Shown: positions 1-9,374, counted from the stretch's first letter. The stretch is 61,772 bases of DNA from Alphaproteobacteria bacterium (GCA_018654745.1 JABILA010000040.1:1-61772); one strand, 5' to 3'. Program-made: numbers and translations. Notes: generated by a model from the sequence alone, not told the origin.

Positions 1-1035
1 CAGAATAACGGTAACTGATTTGGCAGGGAGTTTTTCCAGATTGGCGTACAGCCGTTTTAACGGGTATCCCGTCAGTTCTATTGAATCTGAACTCACATCA
101 GATGGCACGAGAAAGGCGCTACCCTCTTTGCCTGCAGGTGCGCCATGTCCTGCATAGTAAACATAGACGTTTGAAATCCCCTTTTTGGTCCAGTTGAATA
201 GCTTCCCCTTGTGAGAGGATTGGCTGCCAAATACACCTGTCATCTGGGCTGATGTCGCGTCCCGCAAGAAAATGATGTTCCCTTCACGCAGCCCCTTGGC
301 CTCTATCAGCCATTTGCGAATACTCTCAGCATCAGCATAAGCCGGTTTCACGTCCGGAATATCACTGCCGTGCTTTCCATAGTTGGCATTCCCGATAATA
401 ACGGCAACGTCGTTCATATGCTGCGGACCACGAGCAAAATTTACCGACAATGCTGTCTGGTTGAAGCTTTCCGCGATATCCGGGGATTTGGCTTTTTCCT
501 GTGCCTGTTCAGCTTTCTCTTGCACTTGTTTAGCTGCTGCCAGCCTTCTCTCAATAGCTTCTGCTGTTTGTCTGGCAATGTTTTTTTGTGATCTTTCCTG
601 CAACGCAACCTGGACCGAGTAGAAATTCAGGTCAGAAGCCGACTTGAAAAAGCTGGAGCAAAATCCGTCGATCCTTCTGACATATTTTTTTCGCTCCGCT
701 ACCTTTCCGTCAATAAATACAATTGCGACAAAGTCATCGGAAAACATTCCGGTGCTGCAATACTGCCAGACTTCAAAGCCGGAAATGTAATCACGGTCCT
801 CTGGATCACCGAAAATCTGTCTGACACGGGACATACTGGCGCCATTGCTGACGCGGCTCAGCTTGCTTGTAACACCGCCGGAGACCAATGGAATGGCGTT
901 ATTGGAGTTGCTTGAACGGCCACCAGAAGACGAGATACAAGCCTGAAGAGCAAGCAGGCTTACAACAATAAAAACTGACCTGAAGATCAAAGTGAATTTT
1001 GAACGAAGCAGGTTTTGGTTATAGCCACCCAACAT
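1..1035 (-). CDS. Caspase-like (peptidase C14) lipoprotein, partial at left edge
   Basis: Reading the minus strand from ATG at 1035 gives 345 codons open to base 1; the C-terminus lies outside the window. Residues 15-33 form a lipoprotein signal ending in the lipobox LQAC (Cys33). Residues about 60-125 resemble the SmpA/OmlA/BamE fold (pattern V..IFGDP....WQYC). Residues 140-185 are Ala/Gln/Glu/Lys-rich and probably coiled coil. From residue 207 (VAVIIGNANY) begins a caspase-like p20 domain whose catalytic His is in YYAGHG (His297). The visible sequence stops at VTVIL, exactly where the partner Cys motif (D.C.G) would follow, so catalytic competence cannot be judged. A GGGAG Shine-Dalgarno sits just before the start. 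Family knowledge: bacterial C14 proteins are proteases often fused to sensor modules; the target is unknown. It could be a pseudo-protease. Confidence 0.82.
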   Translation of the reverse strand, partial: MLGGYNQNLLRSKFTLIFRSVFIVVSLLALQACISSSGGRSSNSNNAIPLVSGGVTSKLSRVSNGASMSRVRQIFGDPEDRDYISGFEVWQYCSTGMFSDDFVAIVFIDGKVAERKKYVRRIDGFCSSFFKSASDLNFYSVQVALQERSQKNIARQTAEAIERRLAAAKQVQEKAEQAQEKAKSPDIAESFNQTALSVNFARGPQHMNDVAVIIGNANYGKHGSDIPDVKPAYADAESIRKWLIEAKGLREGNIIFLRDATSAQMTGVFGSQSSHKGKLFNWTKKGISNVYVYYAGHGAPAGKEGSAFLVPSDVSSDSIELTGYPLKRLYANLEKLPAKSVTVIL

Positions 1036-1204
1036 TTCAACTCCCGTATTTTACGATTTATACGCCTGATTAAACTACCTATACTTTAGCCACCAGGGTC
1101 ATGCATCTCAATACTAAAAAGTTAATATTGTAGCGACTTATAAAATCCTTATTTGTATTGCAAAGTCGTTTCAAAGGCGGGAAATGTCCGAGACTAATCA
1201 GGCC

Positions 1205-3019
1205 CTACTCCGCCGTCTCCCCTTCAGGCTTTGCTTCTTCTGCTTTTGGCTTGGGCAGGTTGACACGCAGGTGCAATTCGCGCAGGTGGCGCATACCGGC
1301 TTCAGCCGGGGCACCCATCAGCAGGTCTTCAGCTTGCTGGTTCATCGGAAACGCGACGACTTCGCGGATGTTGGGTTCATCAGCCAATAGCATGACGATA
1401 CGATCCAGACCAGGGGCGATGCCACCGTGGGGTGGTGCGCCAAGGTGGAGGGCCCGGAACATGCCGCCGAACTTGTCTTCGACTTCTTCGCGGCCATAGC
1501 CGGCAACATCAAATGCTTTGAGCATGATTTCCGGATCGTGGTTCCGGATCGCGCCTGAGCTTAATTCGATACCGTTGCAGACGATGTCATACTGATAGCC
1601 GAGAATATCCAGCGGGTCCTTGTTTTCGAGGGCGTCGAGACCACCTTGCGGCATGGAAAACGGATTGTGGCTGAATTCGAGTTTCTTTTCGGTCTCGTCA
1701 TATTCGTACATGGGATAATCGACGATCCAGCAGAAGCGGAAGGCGTTTTCCTCGATCAACTCAAGCTGCTCACCCACCCTTGTGCGGGCCAGACCGGCGA
1801 GGTTTGCGGCCCCTTCTGCCTTGTCACAGGCGAAGAAGACGGCATCACCATCACCCATGCCGGTGATTTCCTTGATCTTCGCAATACGTTCGTCATCCAG
1901 GTTCTTGGCAATCGGCCCCTTGCCGCCACCATTTTCGAGGATGATATAACCAAGACCGGCTGCACCTTCGCTCCGGGCCCAGTCGTTCGTCTTGTCGAAG
2001 AATGAGCGTGCCTTTGACCCGGCGCCGGGAGCAGGAATGGCGCGAACCACAGAACCCTTTTTGATAGCACCGGCAAAGATGCCAAATCCCGAGCCGTCAA
2101 ATGCTTCGGTGACGTCGGTAATTTCAAGAGGATTGCGCAAATCCGGCTTGTCGTTGCCGTATTTCATCATGGATTCGGCAAAAGGAATGCGTGGGAAGCC
2201 GCCGGATGTGACTGTGCGTCCTTCGGCAAATTCCTCAAACAGGCCATGGATTACAGGCTCAATGGCGTTGAAAACGTCTTCCTGGGTGACAAAGGACATC
2301 TCGACATCCAGCTGATAGAACTCACCCGGTGAGCGATCAGCGCGGGCGTCTTCATCGCGGAAACAGGGTGCGATCTGGAAATAACGATCGAAACCCGCAA
2401 TCATATAAAGCTGTTTGAACTGCTGCGGTGCCTGGGGCAAGGCATAGAACTTGCCTGGATGCATACGGCTGGGCACGAGGAAATCGCGCGCACCTTCCGG
2501 CGAAGATGCCGTCAGGATCGGGGTTTGGTACTCGGTAAAGCCCTGCCCCGTCATGCGCGCACGGATACTGGCGATAACGGCACTGCGCAAAACGATATTG
2601 CGGTGAATACGCTCGCGCCGCAGATCCAGGAAACGGTTGCGCAGGCGAATGTCTTCCGGATATTCCTGATCCCCAAATACCGGCAAGGGCAGATCATCTG
2701 CTTTGCCTTGCAGGACCATTTCCTCGATGCCAATTTCAATACGTCCGGTTGGCAGGCTGTCGTTGATGGTTTCGCCCGAACGGGCAATAACGGGACCGGT
2801 GACTGTAACAACAGATTCAGCACGCAGGCTTTCCGCAAGGTCAAAACTTGGCTCACCCTGGGATGTCACAACCTGGGTGATGCCGTAATGATCCCGGATA
2901 TCGATGAACAACAGATTGCCGTGATCACGCTTGCGGTGGACCCAGCCGGAAATCCGGACAGTCTCGCCAACATGGCTTTCACGAAGTTCTTCACAGGTAT
3001 GGGATCGGTAAGCGTGCAT
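1205..3019 (-). CDS. aspS: Aspartyl-tRNA synthetase
   Basis: Class II aminoacyl-tRNA synthetase that charges tRNA-Asp with aspartate in the cytosol. The 604-aa length fits bacterial AspRS. The N-terminal OB-fold anticodon-binding domain ([19 protein letters not shown]) is followed by the catalytic core with motif 2 ([15 protein letters not shown]) and motif 3 (GLDRIVMLL), with the bacterial GAD insertion between them. The frame is open upstream to 3100 through a TTG, but the conserved N-terminus [12 protein letters not shown] begins at the ATG at 3017-3019, preceded by a GGAA ribosome site, so I use that start. The tail after the core is rich in Glu, Pro and Lys. It is divergent from rnd. In alphaproteobacteria the enzyme may be non-discriminating (also charging tRNA-Asn); this cannot be decided here. 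Confidence 0.97.
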   Translation of the reverse strand: MHAYRSHTCEELRESHVGETVRISGWVHRKRDHGNLLFIDIRDHYGITQVVTSQGEPSFDLAESLRAESVVTVTGPVIARSGETINDSLPTGRIEIGIEEMVLQGKADDLPLPVFGDQEYPEDIRLRNRFLDLRRERIHRNIVLRSAVIASIRARMTGQGFTEYQTPILTASSPEGARDFLVPSRMHPGKFYALPQAPQQFKQLYMIAGFDRYFQIAPCFRDEDARADRSPGEFYQLDVEMSFVTQEDVFNAIEPVIHGLFEEFAEGRTVTSGGFPRIPFAESMMKYGNDKPDLRNPLEITDVTEAFDGSGFGIFAGAIKKGSVVRAIPAPGAGSKARSFFDKTNDWARSEGAAGLGYIILENGGGKGPIAKNLDDERIAKIKEITGMGDGDAVFFACDKAEGAANLAGLARTRVGEQLELIEENAFRFCWIVDYPMYEYDETEKKLEFSHNPFSMPQGGLDALENKDPLDILGYQYDIVCNGIELSSGAIRNHDPEIMLKAFDVAGYGREEVEDKFGGMFRALHLGAPPHGGIAPGLDRIVMLLADEPNIREVVAFPMNQQAEDLLMGAPAEAGMRHLRELHLRVNLPKPKAEEAKPEGETAE

Positions 3020-3130
3020 GATATATTTTCCGAAAAAACAGGTGTGCAGATTTGTCACTTTTGTCTGAATGGCAAAAATAACAATTGGCCGCAAAAGCAC
3101 ACGGAACAGGGGCTTTTGTCAACCGGGAAA

Positions 3131-3155
3131 CCGCCAAATCCCGGCATTTTGGCGG
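3131..3155. repeat. Inverted repeat in aspS-rnd divergent spacer
   Basis: Perfect 8-bp arms CCGCCAAA and TTTGGCGG flank a 9-nt loop, about 110 bp upstream of aspS and 75 bp upstream of rnd. No T-run follows on either strand, so it is not a typical intrinsic terminator. It could be an operator or an mRNA leader hairpin. The role is unknown. Confidence 0.45.
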
Positions 3156-3230
3156 CAAAATCAGGAATTTTACCAATCTGACAGGTGCAGGTGGCGACGG
3201 CGGCCAAAATCTGGTGTATAGCATTTTGGC

Positions 3231-4379
3231 ATGACAGTAATAACGACAAACGACGCCCTCATCGCAGCCTGCAATCGCTTTGCAGAATTTGATTTCATCA
3301 CCGTCGATACCGAGTTCATTCGCGAGAGCACGTTCTGGCCACAGCTTTGCCTGTTCCAGATCGGTAGCGCTGACGAAGCCCTCGCCGTCGACCCCCTGGC
3401 AGATGGTATCGACCTGCAGCCCCTGTTCGATCTGATGGCCAATGAAAGCGTCCTGAAGGTCTTTCACGCCGGTCGCCAGGACATCGAAATTCTCTACAAT
3501 CTGGCAGGTGCTGTCCCGCATCCGATTTTTGATACCCAATTGGCAGCCATGGTCTGTGGTTTTGGCGATTCTGTGGGGTATGAAACCCTGGTCAGCAAAT
3601 TGCTGCGCCAGAACCTGGATAAAGCCTCGCGTTTCACAGACTGGGCCCGGCGTCCTTTGACCGACCGACAGCTTTCCTATGCCCTGGACGATGTGATTTA
3701 TCTGCAGGATATTTACCTTAAACTGCACGAACAGATGGAAAAATCCGGCCGCGCACACTGGCTGGACGAGGAAATGGAAACGCTGGCCTCGCCCTCGACC
3801 TATGACACACCGCCGGAAATGGCCTGGAAGCGCCTGAAAGCCCGCAACAATAACCCACGTTTCCTTGGCATTTTGCAGGAAATAGCAGCCTGGCGCGAAA
3901 CCGAAGCCCGCACCCGCGATATGCCACGTAACAGGGTCATGCGCGACGAAGCCTTGCTGGAAATTGCAGCCCACCCACCAAAAAAGCCGGATGACCTCGG
4001 ACGCATGCGTTCCGTCAGTCAGGGATTTGCCAGCAGTCGCGCCGGCAAGCTGTTATTCGAAGCCGTCACCCGGGGCGTTAAATTGCCGGATGATGTGTTG
4101 CCACAGGTCAATAAACCCAAACCCCTGCCCCGCGGCATCGGGCCTCTGGTCGACTTGCTGAAAGTTCTTCTGAAAATGAAGTGCGAAGAAAATGACGTCG
4201 CCCAGAAACTGATTGGCAACGTCGCTGACCTGGAAAAAGTTGCGGCCTATGACAATGCCGATGTTGCGGCGATGAAGGGTTGGCGCAAAGAAGTTTTTGG
4301 CAATGACGCCATGCGCCTTAAAAAGGGTGAAATCGCCCTTGCTGCCAACGGCAACAAGATCAATCTGGTCGAGCTTTAA
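3231..4379 (+). CDS. rnd: Ribonuclease D
   Basis: 3'-to-5' exoribonuclease that trims tRNA precursors and other small structured RNAs. The 382-aa protein has the DEDD exonuclease core: ExoI VDTEFIRE (residues about 21-28), ExoII around VFHAGRQDIEIL, and ExoIII YALDDVIYL with the catalytic Tyr and Asp. An HRDC-type region follows (residues about 205-285, ARTRDMPRNRVMRDEALLEIA) and then a second helical C-terminal part, as in E. coli RNase D. The ATG at 3231 is the first start before DTEF and has no clear Shine-Dalgarno; a TATAGC hexamer about 9 nt upstream would allow a nearly leaderless transcript (inference). It is divergent from aspS, an arrangement common in alphaproteobacteria. Confidence 0.95.
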   Translation: MTVITTNDALIAACNRFAEFDFITVDTEFIRESTFWPQLCLFQIGSADEALAVDPLADGIDLQPLFDLMANESVLKVFHAGRQDIEILYNLAGAVPHPIFDTQLAAMVCGFGDSVGYETLVSKLLRQNLDKASRFTDWARRPLTDRQLSYALDDVIYLQDIYLKLHEQMEKSGRAHWLDEEMETLASPSTYDTPPEMAWKRLKARNNNPRFLGILQEIAAWRETEARTRDMPRNRVMRDEALLEIAAHPPKKPDDLGRMRSVSQGFASSRAGKLLFEAVTRGVKLPDDVLPQVNKPKPLPRGIGPLVDLLKVLLKMKCEENDVAQKLIGNVADLEKVAAYDNADVAAMKGWRKEVFGNDAMRLKKGEIALAANGNKINLVEL

Positions 4380-4562
4380 AGCCAAATTCCGGCCCACAAA
4401 CGCCAGGGCTATTCCGGCTTATACGGATTAGCTGATGCCTCGATTGTTGGCTCATACCTTGGAGTTTGATGCAACGCTGCGTTTCCGCGAAACCCGGAAA
4501 CGCTCTTGATATTGTCACAATGCAAACCAGGTGTAGTATGACTACGCAAGGGGGCCGCAAGA

Positions 4563-5243
4563 ATGACAAATCAATCGGATTTGAGCACGATCAAGGTTCT
4601 GGTCGTCGACGATGAAGATTTTTACCGGGGGCTGATCGTCAGGGTTCTCGATCAAATCGGATTCAAGGAAATAGAGCAGGCCCCTGATGGCGCCGAGGCC
4701 GTTTCCAGGCTTGCATCATTCAAACCCGACCTGATGGTCCTCGACATCATGATGGAGCCCATGAACGGGCTTAAACTGCTGAAAATGCTGCGGATCGGCA
4801 TGACCGATGCGCCGCCTGATCTTCCCGTCATTATCCTGACCGGGCTGAGTGACGGCGCCCTGATGGGAACGGCACTGGCCCTGGATTGCGATGCTTTTGT
4901 CAAAAAAGATGACGGTCCCGATGTGATCCAGGAACGAATCATACGCGTCGTCTCCAATCCGCGATCCCTGAAATCGAGCGCCAGTTACGCAACCGTACCT
5001 ATCCCCTCGGTCGATAGCCCGCCGAAACCAGCAAAGCCCGACGTCAAGGCACCTGTATCTTCTGCAGCAATTGAAATTCCGATTTATGAGCTTCAGGCAG
5101 GTGCAGTGCTGGACCAGGACTTGATGAGTGAAGAAGGTTATTTGATGTATGCCGCAGATACCGCCCTGCGTGAGGCCGATGTTGCCAGATTGCAGGATTT
5201 ATCGGAGGTCATTGGCCTGCAAACCGTTATTGTCCGCACCTGA
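4563..5243 (+). CDS. Response-regulator receiver protein with C-terminal extension
   Basis: 226 aa. Residues 10-130 are a CheY-like receiver: acidic pair Asp16/Asp17 (VVDDED), phospho-acceptor Asp61 (VLDIMM), Thr93 (ILTG) and Lys114 (FVKKDDG). A Pro/Ser/Lys-rich linker (about 135-170) leads to a 50-residue C-terminal segment (IPIYELQAGAVLDQDLMSEE...). It resembles the small domain found before HD-GYP domains (pattern L..G.VL..D......G..L...G..L). No HD-GYP, DNA-binding or GGDEF output domain is present. No histidine kinase gene is adjacent, so the partner is unknown. A strong ribosome site (AAGGGGG) precedes the ATG. It likely works by protein-protein contact; this is an inference. Confidence 0.85.
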   Translation: MTNQSDLSTIKVLVVDDEDFYRGLIVRVLDQIGFKEIEQAPDGAEAVSRLASFKPDLMVLDIMMEPMNGLKLLKMLRIGMTDAPPDLPVIILTGLSDGALMGTALALDCDAFVKKDDGPDVIQERIIRVVSNPRSLKSSASYATVPIPSVDSPPKPAKPDVKAPVSSAAIEIPIYELQAGAVLDQDLMSEEGYLMYAADTALREADVARLQDLSEVIGLQTVIVRT

Positions 5244-5244
5244 T

Positions 5245-5268
5245 ATATGTCGAAATAAACAGACATAT
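5245..5268. repeat. Short inverted repeat after response-regulator gene
   Basis: Arms ATATGTC and GACATAT with a 10-nt A-rich loop lie immediately after the stop codon at 5243. There is no clear T-tract, so this is a weak terminator candidate or mRNA-end hairpin. Confidence 0.3.
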
Positions 5269-5346
5269 CCCTGACATCTCACCGAAACCCTGGTTTGTTT
5301 ATATGCCATGGACAAAAATCCACCTGGTGTATGACAGGAGCCAGAC

Positions 5347-5655
5347 ATGGCCAATACCCAAAAAATTATTCCCTTCGATCAATTCCAACAGGAAAAGCCA
5401 AAGGAAACCATCGCTGAAACGATGGCCAGAATGGCAGTAACATTTTCCAGAATGGAAGAAGATCTGAATGTTCAGAAAACCGGAATTCGGGTTTTCCAAA
5501 AAAATACCCAGGAACTGATGGGAATTTTTGGCGAAATGAAGGACGGGCTTGTGGCGTTCAATGAGCGCACTGACAAGATCAGGATAGGGTCACTGCACAA
5601 AAAATCGCAAAGACTTGCGCAGACCGCAGACAGATGGATGGCCCACGCAAGCTAG
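5347..5655 (+). CDS. Small hypothetical protein, 102 aa
   Basis: I do not recognise this protein. It starts at an ATG with a very good ribosome site (GACAGGAG, 6 nt spacing) and is soluble, helical and Lys/Gln/Glu-rich. It has no signal peptide, membrane segment or cysteine. Residues 25-75 look amphipathic (MARMAVTFSRMEEDLNVQK) and could form a coiled coil. It sits 103 bp after the receiver-domain gene in the same direction and might share a transcript with it. Coding is supported by the strong ribosome site and natural amino-acid composition. Confidence 0.65.
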   Translation: MANTQKIIPFDQFQQEKPKETIAETMARMAVTFSRMEEDLNVQKTGIRVFQKNTQELMGIFGEMKDGLVAFNERTDKIRIGSLHKKSQRLAQTADRWMAHAS

Positions 5656-5703
5656 GTTGTCATGGAAATCTGCCTGAGACCCGGCGACAAGCCACCAGGG
5701 CAA

Positions 5704-6567
5704 TCAAAGGCACTTCACAGCTTCTGCAATTCCAGATGCAGAACGGGCATCATATGCACCGATAGATAGCCACTTGCCTTCACTTTTCAAATCCTTGATC
5801 GCCTTATCCATGCGAGCGACAAGTTCCTTGGCACGTGGAGAATTCCTGGAAACCATCAGATAAAACTTTTGCAGATCACCCTCCAGTTTGTGACACGTTA
5901 TATTTGTTGGCATTTCCAGCTTTCCGGTAGCGATGGCACCAATAACGATTTGGGGATGTACCTCCAATACTTCACAGCGTTCATGCGACAGCATGCTAAA
6001 CGCGCTCTGCATTCCGGACCTTGATTTCATAATCTGAACAGACCGGGGAAATCCGTGTTTGGTATAGTAGGATTCATAGTTCCATCCCAAAAAACCACAA
6101 ATCTCAAAATCCCGCATATCCGCTATTGTTGTAATTTGCCTGTCGAATCTCTTTGAAAAAGGTCCCTCCGGGAATTTTTGACGAGAGTAAAAAACAGCTG
6201 TGCCGAAAGCATATAACGGTCCAATGAAGTGGTATTTTTCTGCTCTTTCCTTGTTGTAGCTGGCGTCAATTGCAATTTCCGGATCCGTTGACCGGCCGAA
6301 TTTTTCAACGTCATAGAGACAACGTTTCCAGGGCAATATTTCGAATTTGAAATCGAGACCGGTAACTTCGCTTATCGATTTGAAATTTCTTAAATGAATG
6401 CCGGCGATTGAATTTTTACTCTTCCCGGTTTTATCTCCCGCCTTATAAAGATAAGGCGGCCAGGATTCACCACAAATAGTCACGCTCTCTTCAGCGTGCA
6501 CCTGCGGGCCAACAAAAGTCAGACAAAAACCCGCCAGAAGAAAAACTGAATGCCGCAGATTTACCAA
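5704..6567 (-). CDS. Periplasmic solute-binding protein (SBP_bac_3-like)
   Basis: 287 aa with a Sec signal peptide (about residues 1-25, cleavage near VHAEES). The body opens with the family-3 binding-protein pattern TICGESWPPYLYKAG and contains the hinge-type segments typical of polar amino-acid binding proteins. The start is TTG at 6567: no in-frame ATG precedes the signal peptide and GGAG lies 8 nt upstream. No ABC permease or ATPase genes are adjacent, so it is an orphan of the type often linked to signalling or redox uptake rather than transport. Three related modules occur in the hybrid kinase starting at 9431; a functional link is speculation. The ligand is unknown. Confidence 0.8.
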   Translation of the reverse strand: MVNLRHSVFLLAGFCLTFVGPQVHAEESVTICGESWPPYLYKAGDKTGKSKNSIAGIHLRNFKSISEVTGLDFKFEILPWKRCLYDVEKFGRSTDPEIAIDASYNKERAEKYHFIGPLYAFGTAVFYSRQKFPEGPFSKRFDRQITTIADMRDFEICGFLGWNYESYYTKHGFPRSVQIMKSRSGMQSAFSMLSHERCEVLEVHPQIVIGAIATGKLEMPTNITCHKLEGDLQKFYLMVSRNSPRAKELVARMDKAIKDLKSEGKWLSIGAYDARSASGIAEAVKCL

Positions 6568-6664
6568 TTTTCGGACTCCATAAATTATTCGATAGGTAGA
6601 TCGATATGCAATTCAATCCTCAAGATTTGCAGTAAAGGTATTAGAAACTGCAGATCAAAGAAGC

Positions 6665-6700
6665 AATCGCCAAACAGGTATTATAATGGATATGGCGATT
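6665..6700. repeat. Inverted repeat upstream of the binding-protein gene
   Basis: Perfect 8-bp arms AATCGCCA and TGGCGATT are separated by 20 nt, between the katA stop and the start of the minus-strand binding-protein gene. It could be a regulator site for that gene or an mRNA hairpin. There is no T-run for termination. Confidence 0.35.
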
Positions 6701-6747
6701 ACCTCTTTGAAAAGCAATTCAGGTCTTACATGTCTTGCCGTCCTTGA

Positions 6748-8190
6748 TCAGTCCATTTCGACACCTAATCTCTGCGCGATACCAGAGCCATAGTCAGCAT
6801 CAGCAGCCGTGAAATAACTGATCTGTCGTTTGATGATGTCCGTCGGCACGCCTTGCATGGCGCCCGCAATAGTGTCCATCAGACGTTCCTGTTCGTCTTT
6901 AGGCATAATCCGGAAAAGGTTCCCGGCCTGGCTGAAATCATCGTTGTCCTTGCGGTGGTCATATCGATCAGCGACGTCACCGATTTGCAAGGGTGGCTCT
7001 TTGAACGAAGGGTCTTCCACGGGACGAGCATAACTGTTGGGTTGATAGTTTACCGAACCACCTCCGTTTCCATCAAACCGCATCGCCCCGTCACGCTGGT
7101 AATTATGCACCGGGCAGCGCGGCGCATTGACGGGCAACGCCTGATGGTTTGCGCCAACACGATAACGTTGTGCATCGCCATAGGAGAGAATGCGCATTTG
7201 CAGAACCTTGTCGGGGCTGTGACCAATGCCAGGCACAACATTCGCTGGCGTGAACGCCGCCTGCTCGACTTCAGCGAAGTAGTTTTCGGGATTGCGGTTC
7301 AGTTCCAGAACGCCAACCGCGATCAACGGGAAGTCGCTATGCGGCCACACCTTGGTCAGGTCAAAGGGGTCGTATTCTGTCCGTTCTGCCTCGGCCTCGG
7401 TCATGATTTGCACTTTCATCGCCCATTTCGGGAATTCACCACGATCAATGGCTTCAACCAGATCCCGCTGATGACTTTCACGGTCGTCACCAACGATCTT
7501 TGATGCTTCTTCATTTGAGTTGGTCGACTGGCCCTGCATGGTCTTGAAATGAAACTTCACGTAAAAGCGTTCGCCATCGTCATTAATCAAGCTGTAAGTG
7601 TGTGAGCCGTAACCGTTCATGTGGCGATATGTCTTTGGCAATCCACGATCAGACATCAGGATCGTGATTTGATGCAGGGCTTCGGGCGCATGCGACCAGA
7701 AATCCCACTGCATGGTACTGCTGCGCAAGTTTGTCCTGGGATCCCGTTTTTGACTGTGGATGAAGTCCATGAATTTATACGGGTCACGAATGAAAAACAC
7801 CGGCGTATTATTGCCAACGATGTCCCAGTTACCTTCTTCGGTATAGAACTTCAGTGCAAAACCACGCACATCACGCTCGGCATCCGCGGCACCCTTTTCC
7901 CCGGCTACAGTTGAGAACCGCAGGAAACATTCGGTTTCCTTGCCCACTTCAAACACTTTGGCCTTGGTATATTTGCTAATGTCGCCTGTAATGCTCAGCT
8001 TTCCATAGGCACCCGAGCCTTTGGCATGAACGATACGTTCGGGAATGCGCTCACGATTAAAGTGGGCATGCTTTTCGAACAACTGCCAGTCCTGGGCCAG
8101 CAACGGGCCACGCGGCCCCGCGGTCAGGCTATTTTGATTGTCACCGACAGGACTGCCATTGGCGGTGGTCATGATTGGGCTTTTACTCAT
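6748..8190 (-). CDS. katA: Catalase, small-subunit (clade III type)
   Basis: Haem catalase converting hydrogen peroxide to water and oxygen. The 480-aa length matches small-subunit catalases. Visible active-site elements are the distal His55 ([11 protein letters not shown]), distal Asn128 (VGNNTPVFF) and the proximal haem Tyr in [17 protein letters not shown]-site style segments also occur. The start at 8190 has an AAGGAG ribosome site 7-8 nt upstream. There is no signal peptide, so it is cytosolic. It is transcribed divergently from oxyR across a 197-bp spacer holding candidate operator sequences, which suggests OxyR-controlled, peroxide-inducible expression. Confidence 0.97.
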   Translation of the reverse strand: MSKSPIMTTANGSPVGDNQNSLTAGPRGPLLAQDWQLFEKHAHFNRERIPERIVHAKGSGAYGKLSITGDISKYTKAKVFEVGKETECFLRFSTVAGEKGAADAERDVRGFALKFYTEEGNWDIVGNNTPVFFIRDPYKFMDFIHSQKRDPRTNLRSSTMQWDFWSHAPEALHQITILMSDRGLPKTYRHMNGYGSHTYSLINDDGERFYVKFHFKTMQGQSTNSNEEASKIVGDDRESHQRDLVEAIDRGEFPKWAMKVQIMTEAEAERTEYDPFDLTKVWPHSDFPLIAVGVLELNRNPENYFAEVEQAAFTPANVVPGIGHSPDKVLQMRILSYGDAQRYRVGANHQALPVNAPRCPVHNYQRDGAMRFDGNGGGSVNYQPNSYARPVEDPSFKEPPLQIGDVADRYDHRKDNDDFSQAGNLFRIMPKDEQERLMDTIAGAMQGVPTDIIKRQISYFTAADADYGSGIAQRLGVEMD

Positions 8191-8311
8191 ATTTGCGCTC
8201 CTTTGTTAAAAGTGGATCCATCCCTCAAGTGCTTCGGCGACAACAGCGAAATTGTTCGTTTGCGGTGGTATCCGTGAGACTTGACGGCCTCTGATGTCAG
8301 AAAGATAGGGC

Positions 8312-8350
8312 CTATAGATTATTCTGTGAATTGATATAAAATCACTATAG
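8312..8350. promoter_or_regulatory. Candidate OxyR operator between katA and oxyR
   Basis: An AT-rich 39-bp stretch is bounded on each side by CTATAG (8312-8317 and 8345-8350) with partial dyad symmetry and an inner TGAT/ATCA pair. OxyR tetramers bind about 35-40 bp with ATAG/CTAT elements, and divergent catalase-oxyR spacers are classic targets. The match to the full four-block consensus is imperfect, so this is an inference from context. Confidence 0.4.
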
Positions 8351-8369
8351 TATTCGGAAACTCCGAATA
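8351..8369. promoter_or_regulatory. Perfect palindrome just upstream of oxyR
   Basis: Arms TATTCGGA and TCCGAATA surround AAC, ending 18 bp before the oxyR ATG and directly abutting the candidate OxyR site. It may be an operator for a dimeric repressor or a leader hairpin that affects oxyR translation. Confidence 0.5.
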
Positions 8370-8387
8370 ATTACGTGGTCAGAAAAC

Positions 8388-9275
8388 ATGAAATATCTTC
8401 CAAGTCTCAAACAACTGGAATATCTCGTCGCGCTGGCGGAAACACAGCATTTCGGAAAGGCATCACAGCGATGCAATGTCACGCACTCAACACTGAGTGC
8501 GGGTATCAAGGATCTGGAATCAGTGTTGGGCATTTCGTTGGCGGAGCGAACCAAACGCAAGGTGACAATGGAGCCTCTGGGAATTGAAATTGCAGAACGG
8601 GCAACATTGTTGTTGAGGGATGCCGAAGACATCATGGAGCTGGCAGCCACTCATCGGGAACCGTTGACGGGAAAAATCAGGCTAGGCGTTATCCCGACTA
8701 TCGGTCCGTTTCTTCTGCCAGGCGTCTTGATTCCCCTGAACTCGGCCTATCCTGATCTGCGTCTGTATCTGAAGGAAGATCAAACGGATGCCCTGCTTCA
8801 GCAATTGCGTGCTGGCGAAATTGATCTGGCTCTGATAGCTCTGCCATTTGAGACGGACGGGCTGACGACCATTGATTTGTTTGAAGATGAATTTCAATTC
8901 GCCTGTCACGCTGATCATCCTTTAGCCACACGCAAGGCTGTCGCCGAAAAATACCTCGTCGATCAGCCGCTGCTTCTGCTGGAGGACGGTCATTGCCTTC
9001 GCGATCATGCGCTTAGCGCCTGTCGTATCCCTGAAGATCGATTCCGACCATTATTTGAAGCAACCAGCATCCATACGCTGGTTCAGATGGTGATGTCCGG
9101 CCTTGGCGTGACACTGTTACCCCAACTCGCTATCGATGCAAATATCACCGCAGGCTCCAATATCGAACTGGTACCGTTGTCGACAAAAGCTTCCAGAACG
9201 ATTGGTATGGTCTGGCGGCAATCATCAACGCGTGTGCAAGAATTTGAGCTGTTGGCCAACGCATTCCGAAAATGA
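8388..9275 (+). CDS. oxyR: Hydrogen-peroxide-sensing LysR regulator
   Basis: LysR-family activator of peroxide defence, 295 aa. The N-terminal winged helix-turn-helix spans residues about 5-62 (LKQLEYLVALAETQHFGKAS). The C-terminal sensor domain carries the two redox cysteines, Cys203 and Cys212, in LLEDGHCLRDHALSACR. This corresponds to Cys199/Cys208 of E. coli OxyR with the same 9-residue spacing, so the disulfide switch is intact. The ATG at 8388 is preceded by an A-rich region rather than a strong ribosome site. Its divergent neighbour is the catalase gene, its expected target. Confidence 0.95.
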   Translation: MKYLPSLKQLEYLVALAETQHFGKASQRCNVTHSTLSAGIKDLESVLGISLAERTKRKVTMEPLGIEIAERATLLLRDAEDIMELAATHREPLTGKIRLGVIPTIGPFLLPGVLIPLNSAYPDLRLYLKEDQTDALLQQLRAGEIDLALIALPFETDGLTTIDLFEDEFQFACHADHPLATRKAVAEKYLVDQPLLLLEDGHCLRDHALSACRIPEDRFRPLFEATSIHTLVQMVMSGLGVTLLPQLAIDANITAGSNIELVPLSTKASRTIGMVWRQSSTRVQEFELLANAFRK

Positions 9276-9333
9276 GGGAGCTACCAGCCCTGGTTAAAAT
9301 TAATACCTTGAATTCCTGTTACCTTGATTGAGA

Positions 9334-9374
9334 ATAGTGAAATAAATTGTGTTTTTGGAACATAATTCCACTAT
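9334..9374. repeat. Imperfect inverted repeat upstream of the hybrid kinase
   Basis: Arms ATAGTGAAAT and ATTCCACTAT match at 9 of 10 positions around a 21-nt loop, about 57 bp before the ATG at 9431. It is a possible regulator site or 5'-leader hairpin. No T-run follows. Confidence 0.3.

Noticed and set aside
2991..3974. 327-codon minus-strand frame spanning the rnd gene and the aspS start
   Set aside because: It overlaps the well-supported rnd and aspS genes and its product is unlike any protein family.
6853..7503. 216-codon plus-strand frame inside katA
   Set aside because: It is antisense to catalase, whose active-site residues are all intact.
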